From: Spiroplasma floricola 23-6
Lineage (GTDB): Bacteria; Bacillota_I; Bacilli_A; Mycoplasmatales; Mycoplasmataceae
NCBI RefSeq assembly: GCF_002813555.1
Contig: NZ_CP025057.1
Span: 434,001-498,000, forward strand
Length of the DNA: 64,000 bases
Direction: 5' to 3'
In this document: one piece after another, positions 1-11,204 of the stretch
Layout of the letters: each line of letters begins with the position of its first letter
Numbering within the stretch: position 1 is the first letter of the stretch
The notes under the pieces: generated by a model
Databases searched by the model: none
The model's input: the letters and a program-made list of their open reading frames with translations, nothing else
Told to the model about the DNA's origin: nothing
Program-made: the position numbers and the translations under genes

Positions 1-9
1 ATAATTTAG

Positions 10-58
<49 letters not shown>

Positions 59-74
59 CTAAACTATTAGTTTT

Positions 75-2507
75 TTAAAGTCTTCTAATGGAATTAATTT
101 GTCATGAGTCTTGATTAATTTTTAAAATTAAATTAATTTCATAGCTAGTTTTTGTTTCATTAAAAGGATTAGTATAAACTGTTTTATAAGTTATCGATTG
201 TTCTTTATCTGTATCAATATTTGAACTGCTTATTATTTTAGTTTCAAAGTTTGCATTTTCAATTAATTTTTTATAAATACTGTTAGATATATTATTATTT
301 ATTTTTATAATTTCTTGAAAGCCTCTTGTAAGGTCATCTAAAATCCCAATAGTTACTTGATCATCAAATATATTTTCCAATCCTAGTAATAAACTTTTAT
401 CTCTAAATAATGGTTTTTGATTTCCTTTTTCATCATAGTCTGTTCCTAAAGCATACATAGCTGCTTTTGTTCCCTTAATATTTTCATTAATGGGAGTAGA
501 ATTATCTAATTTTAAATACATTCCATTTTTAGAAGAAGAGATTATCATAGCCTGTAAAGCATTATAATTTCCTTGTTTATTTATACTACTTTCTTTATAT
601 TGAACAAAGTTATTTGAATTCTTATATCAAAGTGTATAATTATCTTTAACTAATTCATTAGATAAAATATTTAATCCATTTTTTAATTTATCTGTATTTA
701 TTTTTTGTTCATTTCCATTTGAAGCAATGTTTTTATATATTAAATCAATAATATCTGAAATTTTCATAGAGAGAACAATATTTTGATTAAAAATAGAGTA
801 TAAACTCATTTGCTTTCCAATTAAATCTTTAAAAATAGTTGAGTCTTCATCGTAAATTGCATTAAATAAATGCTTTAATTGTAATGTTGTTTTTTCACTT
901 ACTTTTAAATTAATTTCAATTCCTAAACTTTTTAAAATATTTAATACATTGTTTAATCCACTAAAATCTGAATTATATCCTAATCCATCTCCAATTACTC
1001 ATCTAATTAAATTTCCTACTTGATCTGCTCCAAGACCTACAAAAGATCAACCTTGTCAAATGGCAATTCCTTTTCCTATACCATATAATAAAGAAGAATA
1101 ATTATTTTTTGAGTTTGAACCAAATATAGGTGAACTTAATTTGTTTATTAAAGTCAATAAGTTAATATTTTCATCAATTTCAGTGACTTTTTTCCCAGAA
1201 TTAAATAACATATAAAATAATTTCTGAAGTTGTTTTCCATTTGCATTAGTTTTTACGTTTGTTATCAATGACAGATTTTTAAAAAGCATTTTAATTTTAA
1301 ACGAGTTATCTTTTAAAGTTTTGTTATTTAATTCTTTTAAAAAATTATCATTTGACTTAGTATAGTCAAATAATTTATCATCATTTTCTGGAATAAAATC
1401 TGAAAAATCTAAGGAAGATACATATTTTAAAAGTCCTGAGATTATAAATAAAATATCGCTAATATTTTCAGGAGACTTTATTATAGATAATAATAATGCT
1501 TTAAAATCAAAAGCTTTTAAATTTAGATTTAAACCCTTTAGAAAATCTCCCATTAAATCTCCTAAATCTTTATCAAAATTTTTACTTAAAGTATCATAAA
1601 GCTTTGAAGAATTAATAACTTTATTCTCTTGTTTTGTAACTCTTGCTAAAATATTATGAAAGCGATTTAATGAAGAGTTAATAATCATCTGTCCTGTTAA
1701 AACATCTTCACTTTTATCTTGTGTAAGTATTTTATTAACGAGTTCTTCCAATAATGTATCTAAACCGTTTAACTTTACTTCACTTATAAATTGTTTAACT
1801 CATTTTTCAATATTTTCTGTATCATTTTCTTTTCTTGAATTTTCAAAGTCAGAATTAAAGAAATTTTTTAATACTGCATAGAAAATATTTGATTGTTGTA
1901 GAAAACCAAGAGTTTCTGATAACGGTTCATTAGTTTTTTGAATTAAATTTGCAATTGATTTTAATGATTCACTATTTAGTGTTTCTGCTAGAGTATTTTT
2001 TAGATTTAATGTAGGCAATAAACCTTGTATTAAACCTGAAATACTTGGATGAATTCCACCATTTGTTTTCAACACACTAGAAAATAATATAAAATTGGAA
2101 GAGAAACTATCTAATGAACTTGTAGGTGATTTAACATTATTTGTTAAAAAATCTTTATTTAAATTATTTATTGAATCTCTATTTAAATCTTGGCTTCCAA
2201 AATATGTCTCATTTAAATTTTTCATTGTTGTTTGAGCATCTGTTTTGAAATTCGGTATAAGGTTATTAGATTTTGAATTAAGAATAAGTGAGTTTAAGTA
2301 ATTTGAATCATAAGCAAGACCACTATTTGAATTTTGACTTGCATTTTGTATTATACTTCCTCTTAAAAGAGTTGAAGAAACTTGAACTAAATTATTAACC
2401 TTATTTTTTATTGATTGAACTTTATAATTTACCATACTACAAGATGCAACAGTAAAAGTTGATCCTGTTATACTCAAAATTGAAAATAGACTTAATAATT
2501 TTTTCAT
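75..2507 (-). CDS. Large mollicute lipoprotein, MOLPALP-like
   Basis: 810-residue lipoprotein read through three or more UGA(Trp) codons, ending at TAA (75-77). The start at 2507 is chosen because it directly begins a type II signal peptide (MKKLLSLF..., lipobox V20-A-S-C23) and has a strong GGGGGA ribosome site at about 2512-2516. After lipidation at Cys23 it should be anchored outside the membrane. The mature part is rich in Asn/Ser/Leu helices with no enzyme motif I recognise. Its N-terminal layout (a -SSTLLRGSI- helix, an Asn/Tyr-rich stretch, then LNETYFGS) resembles the lipoprotein at 40157, and both look like the family annotated as MOLPALP lipoproteins in spiroplasmas. Family assignment is from recalled pattern, not a search; function unknown. 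It is divergent from the permease gene at 2711. Confidence 0.8.
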
Positions 2508-2562
2508 TTTATCCCCCAATATAACTATTATATTCTTATTTTTAATAAAAACTTTTTTAGAC

Positions 2563-2640
2563 ACTAAAATGTTTTTACTTTTCTAGTTTACTAAAATGTT
2601 TTTACTTTTCTAGGTTACTAAAATGTTTTTACTTTTCTTT
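2563..2640. repeat. Three tandem copies of a 27-bp unit
   Basis: A 27-bp unit beginning ACTAAAATGTTTTTACTTTT is present at 2563-2589 and 2590-2616, with a third partial copy from 2617. The copies differ at only a few bases. The array fills the spacer between the divergent lipoprotein and permease genes, upstream of both. It could be an operator array or a slippage/recombination site; the sequence does not say which. Confidence 0.75.
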
Positions 2641-2661
2641 TCAAAAAGATTTAGTCTTGAA
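2638..2661 (+). other. Copy of an internal permease-gene segment in the spacer
   Basis: These 24 bases match 5297-5320, inside the permease gene, at 23 of 24 positions. In the gene they encode the stretch FSTRFSLE, a segment just before the second membrane domain. Finding it upstream of the same gene suggests a remnant of a paralogous permease gene left by recombination or deletion. Confidence 0.55.
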
Positions 2662-2684
2662 AAAAAAAAAAAAAACAATAATAT
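2657..2684 (+). promoter_or_regulatory. Candidate promoter with an A16 tract as spacer
   Basis: TTGAAA (2657-2662) and TAATAT (2679-2684) are separated by 16 bases, and the interval is almost wholly poly(A) (A16 at 2660-2675). It lies 26 bp upstream of the permease start. Mycoplasma hyorhinis vlp genes are phase-varied by length changes in a poly(A) tract next to the -10 box; this arrangement is similar. The boxes are read by eye. Confidence 0.45.
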
Positions 2685-2710
2685 ATTTAAATTAGTTGGT
2701 GGATAAAATA

Positions 2711-5700
2711 ATGAAAAAATCTATATTTTTATATTTAAAACAAGGAATAAAAGGTATTATGAAAGTTAAAATACAATTCATTGTTATTATTATTTTAACT
2801 TTTTTAGCTACTTTTATTTTAAGTGCTACTTTATCATCAACAAAAAGAATTAGTGATGACTATAATAATACCATGTCAAAAATGGAGTCATTTAATTATG
2901 TTAATCAAAAAGTAGTGGATATTAATTCATCAGATGATATGACAACAGATATCATTGCTCCTATGGATATAATGAATAGTCAATTTATATACTCAATAGA
3001 TTCAAATGATTTATCTAGTTTAAATAATAGAGCTCTTGAAATAAATTATAATTTAAGTTTCTTTCCAGAAAGTAATTTAAGTAATTATAATCAAGAGACT
3101 TTTTTAACCAAAACTTTTAAAGATCCTAAAGTTCAAGAAGCATTTCTTCTAATGATTTTAGACTCTGAATATTGATTTAGCATTTTTGAATACAACTATG
3201 ATCCAATAAAAGATTTAATTCTTTGAGATCCTTATAGTGATATTAACTTTTTATCAGATGCTACTTCTTCTTCCTATTTAAAAAACAGTGTGGCTAATCA
3301 AAATAAAAAGGTTATTAGTACTTTTTATACTTATACTATTGAGACACTGAAACAAAATTATTTGGAAGATTTATTTTTAGATAACGAAAAAACTCCAAAT
3401 TATATTAAAAATACTTTATTTTATGAACTTAAAAATAAAGGTTTTATAACTAGAGAAAATTTTAAAATGAATATGGCAAAATATGAATATGATCAAAATA
3501 ATGAAAATATAATAAATATATCTGATAATGGAGACAATGATATTTATAATAGATATTTATATTTTTCTCTTGAATCATATTTGAGACAAATAATTAGAGC
3601 TACAACAGAATATCCAGCATATTGAATTAATCAAGCAATTATTGAATCAAATAAGTCAGAAAGAAAAGAAAGAGAAGATGTAGTTAAATCTTTTAATGAA
3701 TTAAATAAGGATAATAAGATAGGTTTTAATTTTATCGAAAAAGAAAATATTGAACCAGGACCAAATGGAAAACCAAAATTAACTCAGAATTTAAAAAGTT
3801 TTGGAGTTACTATTTTTACATGAATATTTGGTTTTAACCCTGAAGTTGAAGAATTTGGAGATATCGAAACTAAAAAAGAATTTATAGTAAATAAAAATAA
3901 TACACCTTGAAATAATAGTATTGATTTTTCTTTAAAATATAGTGATAATGAATATTTAAAAACTAAAAATGAAGTTTATGAAAAAGGAATGAGAGGAAGT
4001 CTTACTCAACTTGTTGTTACTAAAAAAAATAATAAAGTCATTAATGTGGACAAAACTTTTAGTACAAATTATTTAAAACATGTTGAATTTACAAGTATTG
4101 AAAAAGAACTTGGTGATTCATCTAATTTTGATGATCTAGATTATTATGAAAACTATACTTATGATCAAATAAATAGGATAAAAGGGTACTTTATAAAAAA
4201 AGAATTACTTGCAAAAATAACAAGTTTTGATTACAAAGTTAGAGCTGAAATTGAATATACTGATAATATCTCTGAAATTACTTACAGAATTGTTGATGTA
4301 GAAAATCAATGAAAAGATTTAATTACTTTATATGAAGGTAATTTACCTAGAACCACAAGTGAGATTCTTATCAATACACAATTTGCAAAGGCAAATAAAT
4401 ACAAAATAGGGGAAAATATAAAAATTGGGGGAAGTGACTTTGTTATTTCTGGTTTTGCATCAGATCCACTAACATATTATCCAATTGCAAATATTACAAA
4501 CCCACTTCCAAATAGTAAAAAAAATGCGATTGTTTATGCCAATCAAAATAACTTAGCTAAAATAGTAACATCAAATTTAAACAAATCTACAACAAAAACT
4601 GTTTATTCTTTTTTGACTTATGAAAATCAATGAGATATACAAAATATGGAAAATGATCTTAATAAGTTTAAAGCATATTCATTTTCAAATACCATTGAAG
4701 TATATAATTCTTACTCATTTTTATCTGGAAAAACTAAATTCAATGATATTAATATAATAGATAATTACAAAGTTTTTTCTTCAAGTAATTTAAAATTGAA
4801 TTGACTTATAGCACCTCAGATAATTTATGGTTTTAAAATTTTTTCTATAATTTTTTGTATTGTAATTTGTTTAATAGTAATATCAGCTACAGTTATTGCT
4901 ATTAAAAAAACTGTAGAGCTAAATTCTGGAGAAATTGGTATACTAAAGGCAATGGGAGCAAGAACTTCAGATATTTCTTGATCATACTTATCATATGGAA
5001 TAATTGTTACTTTATTTGTAATTCCTTTTGCTTGAATTATGGGTTCAATTGTTCAAGAAGTTATAGCAAAAGTATTTATAGAATTTGTTGGTGGTCGCTC
5101 CAGTATAGTCTTTTTTAGTCCAATAGCAATTGTTATTTCTATTTTAATTTTTGGAATACTATTATGTGTAGTTTCTTTTTTAACAGCTTTTATATTAATA
5201 AAAAAACCAACATTAGAGATAATTAATAAGTTAGAAAAAAATAAAAAGAATAATTGATTAAATCAATTAAAAAACTCAGCTGTTAAAAATAGATCTTTTT
5301 CAACAAGATTTAGTCTTGAACTTGCAGTTTCAGGATTTTCCAAAACTATTCTTTCAGCAACAACTGTGTATGTAGCTGGATTCTTAGTTTCTTTTGGTTT
5401 AACTATTCCAGGGCTTGTTCAAAATATTGTAGGTAGTTATTATAAAAATGTTCTTTATTCAAATTATTATGAAAATAGGGAGTTAATTGGTAATGCACCT
5501 TTGGCAAAAACTTCTTTATCTCCTACTAAGAAATTGGAGAATATGAAAAAAACTTAATGGATAGTAAATCTATTTTTGGCTCTGGAATTAACAGTATATC
5601 TAAAAATATAACAGATTTTGCACCTATACCAGATGCTTCAGCTATTCCTCAAATTCTACTTTCAGAAAATTCTAATCAACAATTAAGTGCAAAATGAGTT

Positions 5701-8037
5701 TATGATTCAATTTATGATTCAACAGAAGAACAATATAATGATTTATATCAAGAACAAAATTCAGTAATTTCAATTATTGCAAGTATACTTGGAAATAATA
5801 TAAATCAATTAGTTGGTAAAGGAATTTCAATTGCAGACATACAGAAAATATTGGAGTGATTAATTCATTCTAATTTACCTGAATTTAAGGATCCAATAGG
5901 AAGTAATGAAGGAACTTTAAAGAGAATTAAAAAAATTGATAATCTATCAGAACTTTTAACAAATGGATTACCTCAATTATTGTCTAGTTTTATTAATGGC
6001 TCTGCAACAACTGAGGGTGAGTGAAAAGAACAAATTATAGAGATTATTATTTCTTAAACTCCAGCTTATATTAAACAATATGTTACAAAATCAGAAAATA
6101 GACTTAATAATTTTTTATTTGGATGACAGATAAATAAATATATACCAGGTGTTGATAATTTATTTACAAATCTCCAACTATTAACAAAAGATAATTTGGA
6201 ATTAAATATTACAGGCTTACAAAAAACCCAAAATGCATATAAGATTTCTGATAAAATAAATGACAAATTATTTATTGATGATTATCAAGCTGAAATTTTA
6301 GAAAAAGTTTTAAATGATAAGCATATTTCAAGTGAAGAAGAATTAGATATTAAAACAATTTATAATTCGCAAAATAAAGAAATTACTATACCAGTTGTAG
6401 CAAATGATCAAACTGATTTCATTTTAAAAAATAATTGAGATAATTTATCAAATCCTTTAATTAATAAAACTAGATTAGTTTTAAGAAATGGTATGTTAAA
6501 TATACCAAACCAAGCGTGAATGTACGATGATGGTGATTGAATGAGATACAATAAAATTCAAAAAAAAGATAGTGAAAATAGAGGTTATATAGAAATTGAT
6601 TCTTTATCAACAAGTAAATTTACGTATGCTCCAATATTTGATCAAACTGGATTTAATTTAATCAATGAGCAAGAATATGGAGATAATATAAAACTTATGG
6701 ATAATTCCTATGGTTTTTATAATTTAACTTCAGTTATTAGAGAAAATAAAGAAGAGTTAAATTTAGAAATAAGACCATATTATTCTTTTGACAATATTGT
6801 AATGTTTATTCCTAATTTCTATAAAAGTGATTTTGAAAATTTAAAACAAAATGGTAATGTAGATTCATCTAAGTGATGAAAAGATAATATTGCAGAAAAA
6901 GACGTTCCAAAAGTTACTAAAGAAGCTTGAAAAAAAGTAAATCCAAATATAACAGATGAGTATTTTGCAATAAAACCTTATTCTCTTTACTTTGATAATT
7001 CTGGGAAATATGAAAGAGAGTTAAGAAATTTATCTGGCTCTCCTGTTCAAAATATTACAAGTGGATATGATAATTATTTTTCAAGAAGCTTAAGAGATAA
7101 TAATGGTCCAATAACTTTTGGAATTGTAAATATGAATTGATTACAAGGAAATAATATTAAATCTATTAAATTTAATAAAATTGATTCAATTGGTGTATAT
7201 GGAAGTTCAATTATAATTGCAGATCAAGATATTGTTAATATCTTGAGTGGTTATAATATCTCTAAATATATTCCATTTAATTTGCAATATGAAGATTTAA
7301 CAAAACCTATTGACAATTATACATACAATGATGTAAAAATTAATACTTATGATTATATTAATCCTATTGAATACTATAGTAGAGCTGAAAATCTAACAAA
7401 AAATGAATTAGTTTATGGAAGCAACGATTTTGAAAAAAGTATTCGTCCTAATATTTGATATACTGGTGTTCTTTCAAATTCTGAAGAACCTCATTTTATA
7501 ACAACACAAGCTTCATTTAGTAGAAGTCAAAAATATGGTTCAGATACATTAAATGGAGCAAATTATGGTGCAAGTACTTTGGAAATTCAAAGTACAAAAT
7601 TATTAAGTCAACAAAAGGCACTTATAAATCAATTATCCGTAATAATTTTGAGTATGACAACAGTTGCAATTACGTTACTCATAATTATTATGATTTTAAC
7701 TGTTACTTTAATTAATGATTTATATGTAAATCAATATAAAAAATTTATGATTGTTATGAAATCCTTGGGATATTCAAATTGAAAAATTATTAACTATACA
7801 TTTGGAACTGTAACAATTCTTTCTTTTATATTCTATATTTTAGGAGTATTTACTAATTTTGCTGTAATAGCAATTGGATTTAATATTATAAGTCGTCAAT
7901 TAGGTTCAATTCCTTTTGGATTAACATGGTGAACTCCAATTGTTGCTATTTTACTTGTATTTGGTGCATTTTTTATCTCAATTGCAATTACAACAAGAAA
8001 AATAAGAAGCGAATCACCATCAGTATTAATGAAATAA
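2711..8037 (+). pseudogene. Broken FtsX/MacB-type ABC transporter permease
   Basis: About 1775 residues if repaired. The start at 2711 follows a GGTGG site. Residues about 22-42 form a membrane anchor, then a long extracytoplasmic region with an -IKIGGSDFVISGFASDPLTYYP-like MacB/FtsX feature, three membrane segments (about 4800-5230), a second anchor (about 5340-5430), another long extracytoplasmic domain and a final membrane domain (about 7610-8030). This two-repeat layout fits spiroplasma permeases that pair with a separate ATPase, none of which is adjacent. Two lesions are seen. The frame ends at TAA 5555-5557, just after an A7 run (5546-5552); adding one A restores it. An in-frame TAA at 6055-6057 then interrupts the downstream frame. 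Downstream coding is otherwise open to 8037. It is probably a recent pseudogene, unless the assembly has errors. Confidence 0.75.
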
Positions 8038-8088
8038 AAATTTTTACAAATATGTTATAATTTATTTAATTATGAAGGAAGTCTTAAA

Positions 8089-8616
8089 ATGAGTGAAAAA
8101 GTATATCAGTTAAGTTCTGATCAAATAGGAGTAGTAAATTTTCCTGAACCTTGATTATTAGCTCACTTTGAAATAGAAGGAGAACTAGAACCTTTTCAAA
8201 TATTTTTCCCTTCTTTAACAGAAGGTGTACAAAATTTCTCATCTTTTTTTGAAAAAAAAATTATTAATTATTGACTAACACAAGGTGACAAGGGCAAAAT
8301 AAAAATCGATAGACTAAGAAATTATTTATTAACTACATGAATGAATCCAGGAATTGAAACAATAAAAGAGTTAATGTATCAAAATTATGGTAATTCAGAA
8401 TTTAAAGATAAAACTGCTAAAGAATTAATTGAAAATGGCTATGATTTTATGGGGATAACTATTGGTCATATATGTCTAAAATATAATAAAAATCATTTTT
8501 ATTATGATAAATTGCATGTTTCAATTAGAGCTGTAGATAAAATATTAGCTGTTAATTTCTGAACAAAAATTAAAGAAGAGGCAGTTAAGAATGCTAGTAA
8601 TTTAGAAACAAAATAA
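8089..8616 (+). CDS. Conserved hypothetical protein
   Basis: 175 residues read across UGA codons, with an AGGAAG ribosome site before the ATG. It is soluble, with no signal peptide or membrane segment. Features include a proline/tryptophan-rich start (FPEPWLLAHFEIEGE) and a central KELIENGYDFMGITIG stretch. I do not recognise a family. It stands alone between the permease and a convergent gene and has its own terminator. Confidence 0.75.
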
Positions 8617-8657
8617 AAATTCTCCAAGCATATAAAGTGCTATAAAGAGAATTTTTT
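8615..8657 (+). terminator. Rho-independent terminator
   Basis: AAAAATTCTC (8615-8624) pairs with GAGAATTTTT (8647-8656), ending in a T run. It serves the gene ending at 8616. Confidence 0.7.
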
Positions 8658-8710
8658 AAATTCTTAAATTTTATATAAATAATAAAAAAATTATATTTTT
8701 AAAGGTGAGT

Positions 8711-9133
8711 TTATTTTATTGTTTTTAAAATATCTTTTTGTTTTATATTTAAAAATTTATTCATATTATTTGCTAAAACATAAATTGCAATTGCCTTATT
8801 GTGATATTTTGTCATTTTATTAGGACTAAAGTTAGAATAAGTTTCTATTACTTTATTTTTAATATCACAAAATACTACATCAACTTGCTCTTTGAAACCA
8901 AAAGAGTTAAAACCCTTAGAATAAACAAGCTTAAAACCATTTTCGCTAGAAAATTTTTCTTTAAATATTAAAGAACTAAATTTATTTGAAGGATTTCTAA
9001 TTGTTCTTATGTTCATATCCAATATTTTTTGATTATGTATTAATTTTGAAGAATAATTTTCTTTAAAAATATCTTTATTTTTATCTTTTCTAAATATTCG
9101 TGAAAAACTTATTATTTCTTTAATTGAAAGCAT
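8711..9133 (-). CDS. Hypothetical protein
   Basis: 140 residues. ATG at 9133 is preferred over a GTG at 9142 because that GTG lies inside the AGGTGA ribosome site. The protein is Lys/Asn-rich and soluble, with a middle stretch FGFKEQVDVVFCDIKNKVIE and a C-terminal IAIYVLANNMNKFLNIKQ helix. No recognised domain. It is convergent with the preceding gene and divergent from the DJ-1 gene. Confidence 0.65.
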   Translation of the reverse strand: MLSIKEIISFSRIFRKDKNKDIFKENYSSKLIHNQKILDMNIRTIRNPSNKFSSLIFKEKFSSENGFKLVYSKGFNSFGFKEQVDVVFCDIKNKVIETYSNFSPNKMTKYHNKAIAIYVLANNMNKFLNIKQKDILKTIK

Positions 9134-9201
9134 TAAAATCACCTAAATTTATTATAACTAAAAAATAGGAGTATAATAATAAAAAGAAAAGAGGGATAAA
9201 T

Positions 9202-9777
9202 ATGGCAAATGTAGCTATTTTTGTTGCTAATGGTTTTGAAGATACAGAAGTTGTAGCAACAGTTGATGTTTTAAGGAGAGCAGAAAAATTATTTAATGGA
9301 AGCTTTCCAATTGTAGATATTGTTTCAATAAGTGACTCTAAACAAGTAAAGGGATCTTGAAATATAGAAATAAAAGCTGATAAATTAATTAGTGAAATTG
9401 ATTTTTCAAAATATGATTGTTTAATATTACCTGGTGGATTAGTTGGAGTAGAACATTTAAAAGAAAATGATGTATTAATGAGTGCAATTGAAAAACATGC
9501 TAAAGAAAATAAAGTTGTTGCAGCTATTTGTGCAGCACCTCAAATTTTAGGTAAATTAGAACTTGTAAATGGAATTGAAGTTACTCATTACCCAGGATGT
9601 ACACAATATTTAGATAAAGCTATTAAAAAACCTCACATGTCAGCAATTGCTGATAAAAATATCATTACAGGAAGTTCAATTGGAGGAGCATTACAGTTTG
9701 CCTTACAAATTGTTGATCATTTCACTTCAACAGAGCAAATGTTAAAATTACATGAATCGTTAGTATTTAATTATTAA
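9202..9777 (+). CDS. DJ-1/PfpI family protein (YajL/ThiJ-like)
   Basis: 191 residues, the full length of a one-domain DJ-1 protein. The conserved acidic residue (E13 in NGFEDTE) and the nucleophile-elbow cysteine C110 (AAICAAP) are both present, with the LPGG motif near residue 76. DJ-1 proteins act in repair of carbonyl damage or oxidative-stress defence, or as amidases; which one cannot be told here. RBS GAGGGAT precedes the ATG. Monocistronic, with a terminator after it. Confidence 0.9.
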
Positions 9778-9848
9778 TAACAATAATAACAAATTATATT
9801 ATTAATTTTTAAAGTATTTCCGAGACAACTATTTGTTAATAGCAAAAG

Positions 9849-9873
9849 GCAAACTTTAAAAAGTTTGCTTTTT
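9849..9873 (+). terminator. Rho-independent terminator
   Basis: GCAAACTTT (9849-9857) and AAGTTTGC (9861-9868) form a stem followed by TTTTTA. It follows the DJ-1 gene. Confidence 0.75.
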
Positions 9874-9940
9874 ATTTAAAAAAATTAAATATATATTAAG
9901 TTTGGAGGTTGGGTGGGCTTGCGAAAGAAAGGATAAAATA

Positions 9941-10999
9941 ATGAAAATATTATTATCACTTATAGCATCTGCTGGAATGACAGGAACTAGTGCGTCTGTT
10001 TTTGTTGAAAAAGCAAATTCATATACTCAAATGAAAGATAATCAAATTTTGATTGGTTATTGACATAACTTTGATGACGCAACAGGATATCAAGGAGGCA
10101 ATGCGAAATATATTGATTTAACACAAGTTCCAGATCAATATGATGTTATTCAAGTATCATTTTTTAAATCTTATGGAGATGGACAAATTCCTACTTTTAT
10201 TCCCTTAGTAGCCACACACCCAGAAATGAATCAAGACCAAAAAGATGATTTTTTTGCAAATGAAATAGAACAATTACATAAAAAAGGAAAAAAAGTTGTT
10301 CTTTCTCTTGGTGGAGCAGATGCTCATATAAATTTATATGAAAATCAAAAAGACGAATTTGTAGCTGAAATTTTAAGATTGGTTGATAGATTTGGTTTTG
10401 ATGGAGTAGATATTGATTTAGAACAAAGTGCAATTGATGCAGCAGATAATCAAAATGTTATTCCCCAAGCTTTAATTGAGGTTAAAGAAACCTTAGCCAA
10501 AAAAAATAGAGAATTCATTATTTCAATGGCTCCAGAATTCCCATATTTAAAAGTAAATAAAATTGGAGCAAGTTATATTACATATTTAGAGAAATTAGAA
10601 GGATACTATGATTACATAAATCCACAGTTTTATAATCAAGCAGGTGATGGAATTAATGTTCAAGAAGAAGATAGACAAGAACTTGGATTAAATATTTATT
10701 GATTACCTCAAAATAATAATGAATTAAAATCAGAATTTTTATATCTTATTGCAAAATATATTGTAGAAGGTAAAGATAATTTTTATCAAATAGATGCAGA
10801 TAAATTATTATGAGGTTTACCATCAAATGAAGATGCAGCAGCAAATGGTCAAATTCAAAAAGATGATATTAAAGATGCAACTCAATATTTAGTTGATAAA
10901 GATATCTATTTAAAAGGTCTTATGACTTGATCAATTAATTGAGATAAAAATTCAAATTGAATTTTTGCAAATTATTATATAAATGAATTTTATAAGTAA
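9941..10999 (+). CDS. Secreted GH18 chitinase-like glycosyl hydrolase
   Basis: 352 residues. A short N-terminal hydrophobic segment (residues about 2-20) without a lipobox cysteine suggests a cleaved export signal. The GH18 TIM-barrel signatures are present: SLGG at 122-125 (beta-3) and the catalytic DxxDxDxE as D154-x2-D157-x-D159-x-E161, E161 being the predicted proton donor. The MTWSINWD stretch near the C-terminus fits the substrate-binding Trp of beta-8. GH18 enzymes cleave chitin or related GlcNAc glycans. In an arthropod-associated spiroplasma the likely substrate is host chitin or glycoprotein glycan (inference). No carbohydrate-binding module is visible. ATG chosen after AAAGGAT. Confidence 0.9.
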
Positions 11000-11124
11000 T
11001 AAATAAAAAAATATTAATTTTTTAAATTTAACAGTATTAATAGTTTACTTAAAGTTTTGATTAATTTTAAATAAATCTCATATTTTATTAAAAATTAGTT
11101 ATAATTAAATTGTCATATTTAATT

Positions 11125-11150
11125 AAAAGAAGGCGCAAGTCTTCTTTTCT
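11125..11150 (+). promoter_or_regulatory. Hairpin in the nusA leader
   Basis: AAAAGAAG (11125-11132) pairs perfectly with CTTCTTTT (11141-11148) around an 8-base loop, 57 bp upstream of nusA and followed by a pyrimidine-rich stretch. A TATAAT lies at 11100-11105. It may be a transcription attenuator or a weak terminator in the operon leader. rimP, usually first in this operon, is not immediately upstream here. Confidence 0.5.
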
Positions 11151-11204
11151 ATTTATTAAATAAAATTGACATGTTATTAAAGTTAAACAGGAGGATAAAA
11201 AACC

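Noticed and set aside
2696-2710. TTG at 2696 as the permease start
   Set aside because: Its codons coincide with the GGTGG ribosome site serving the ATG at 2711.
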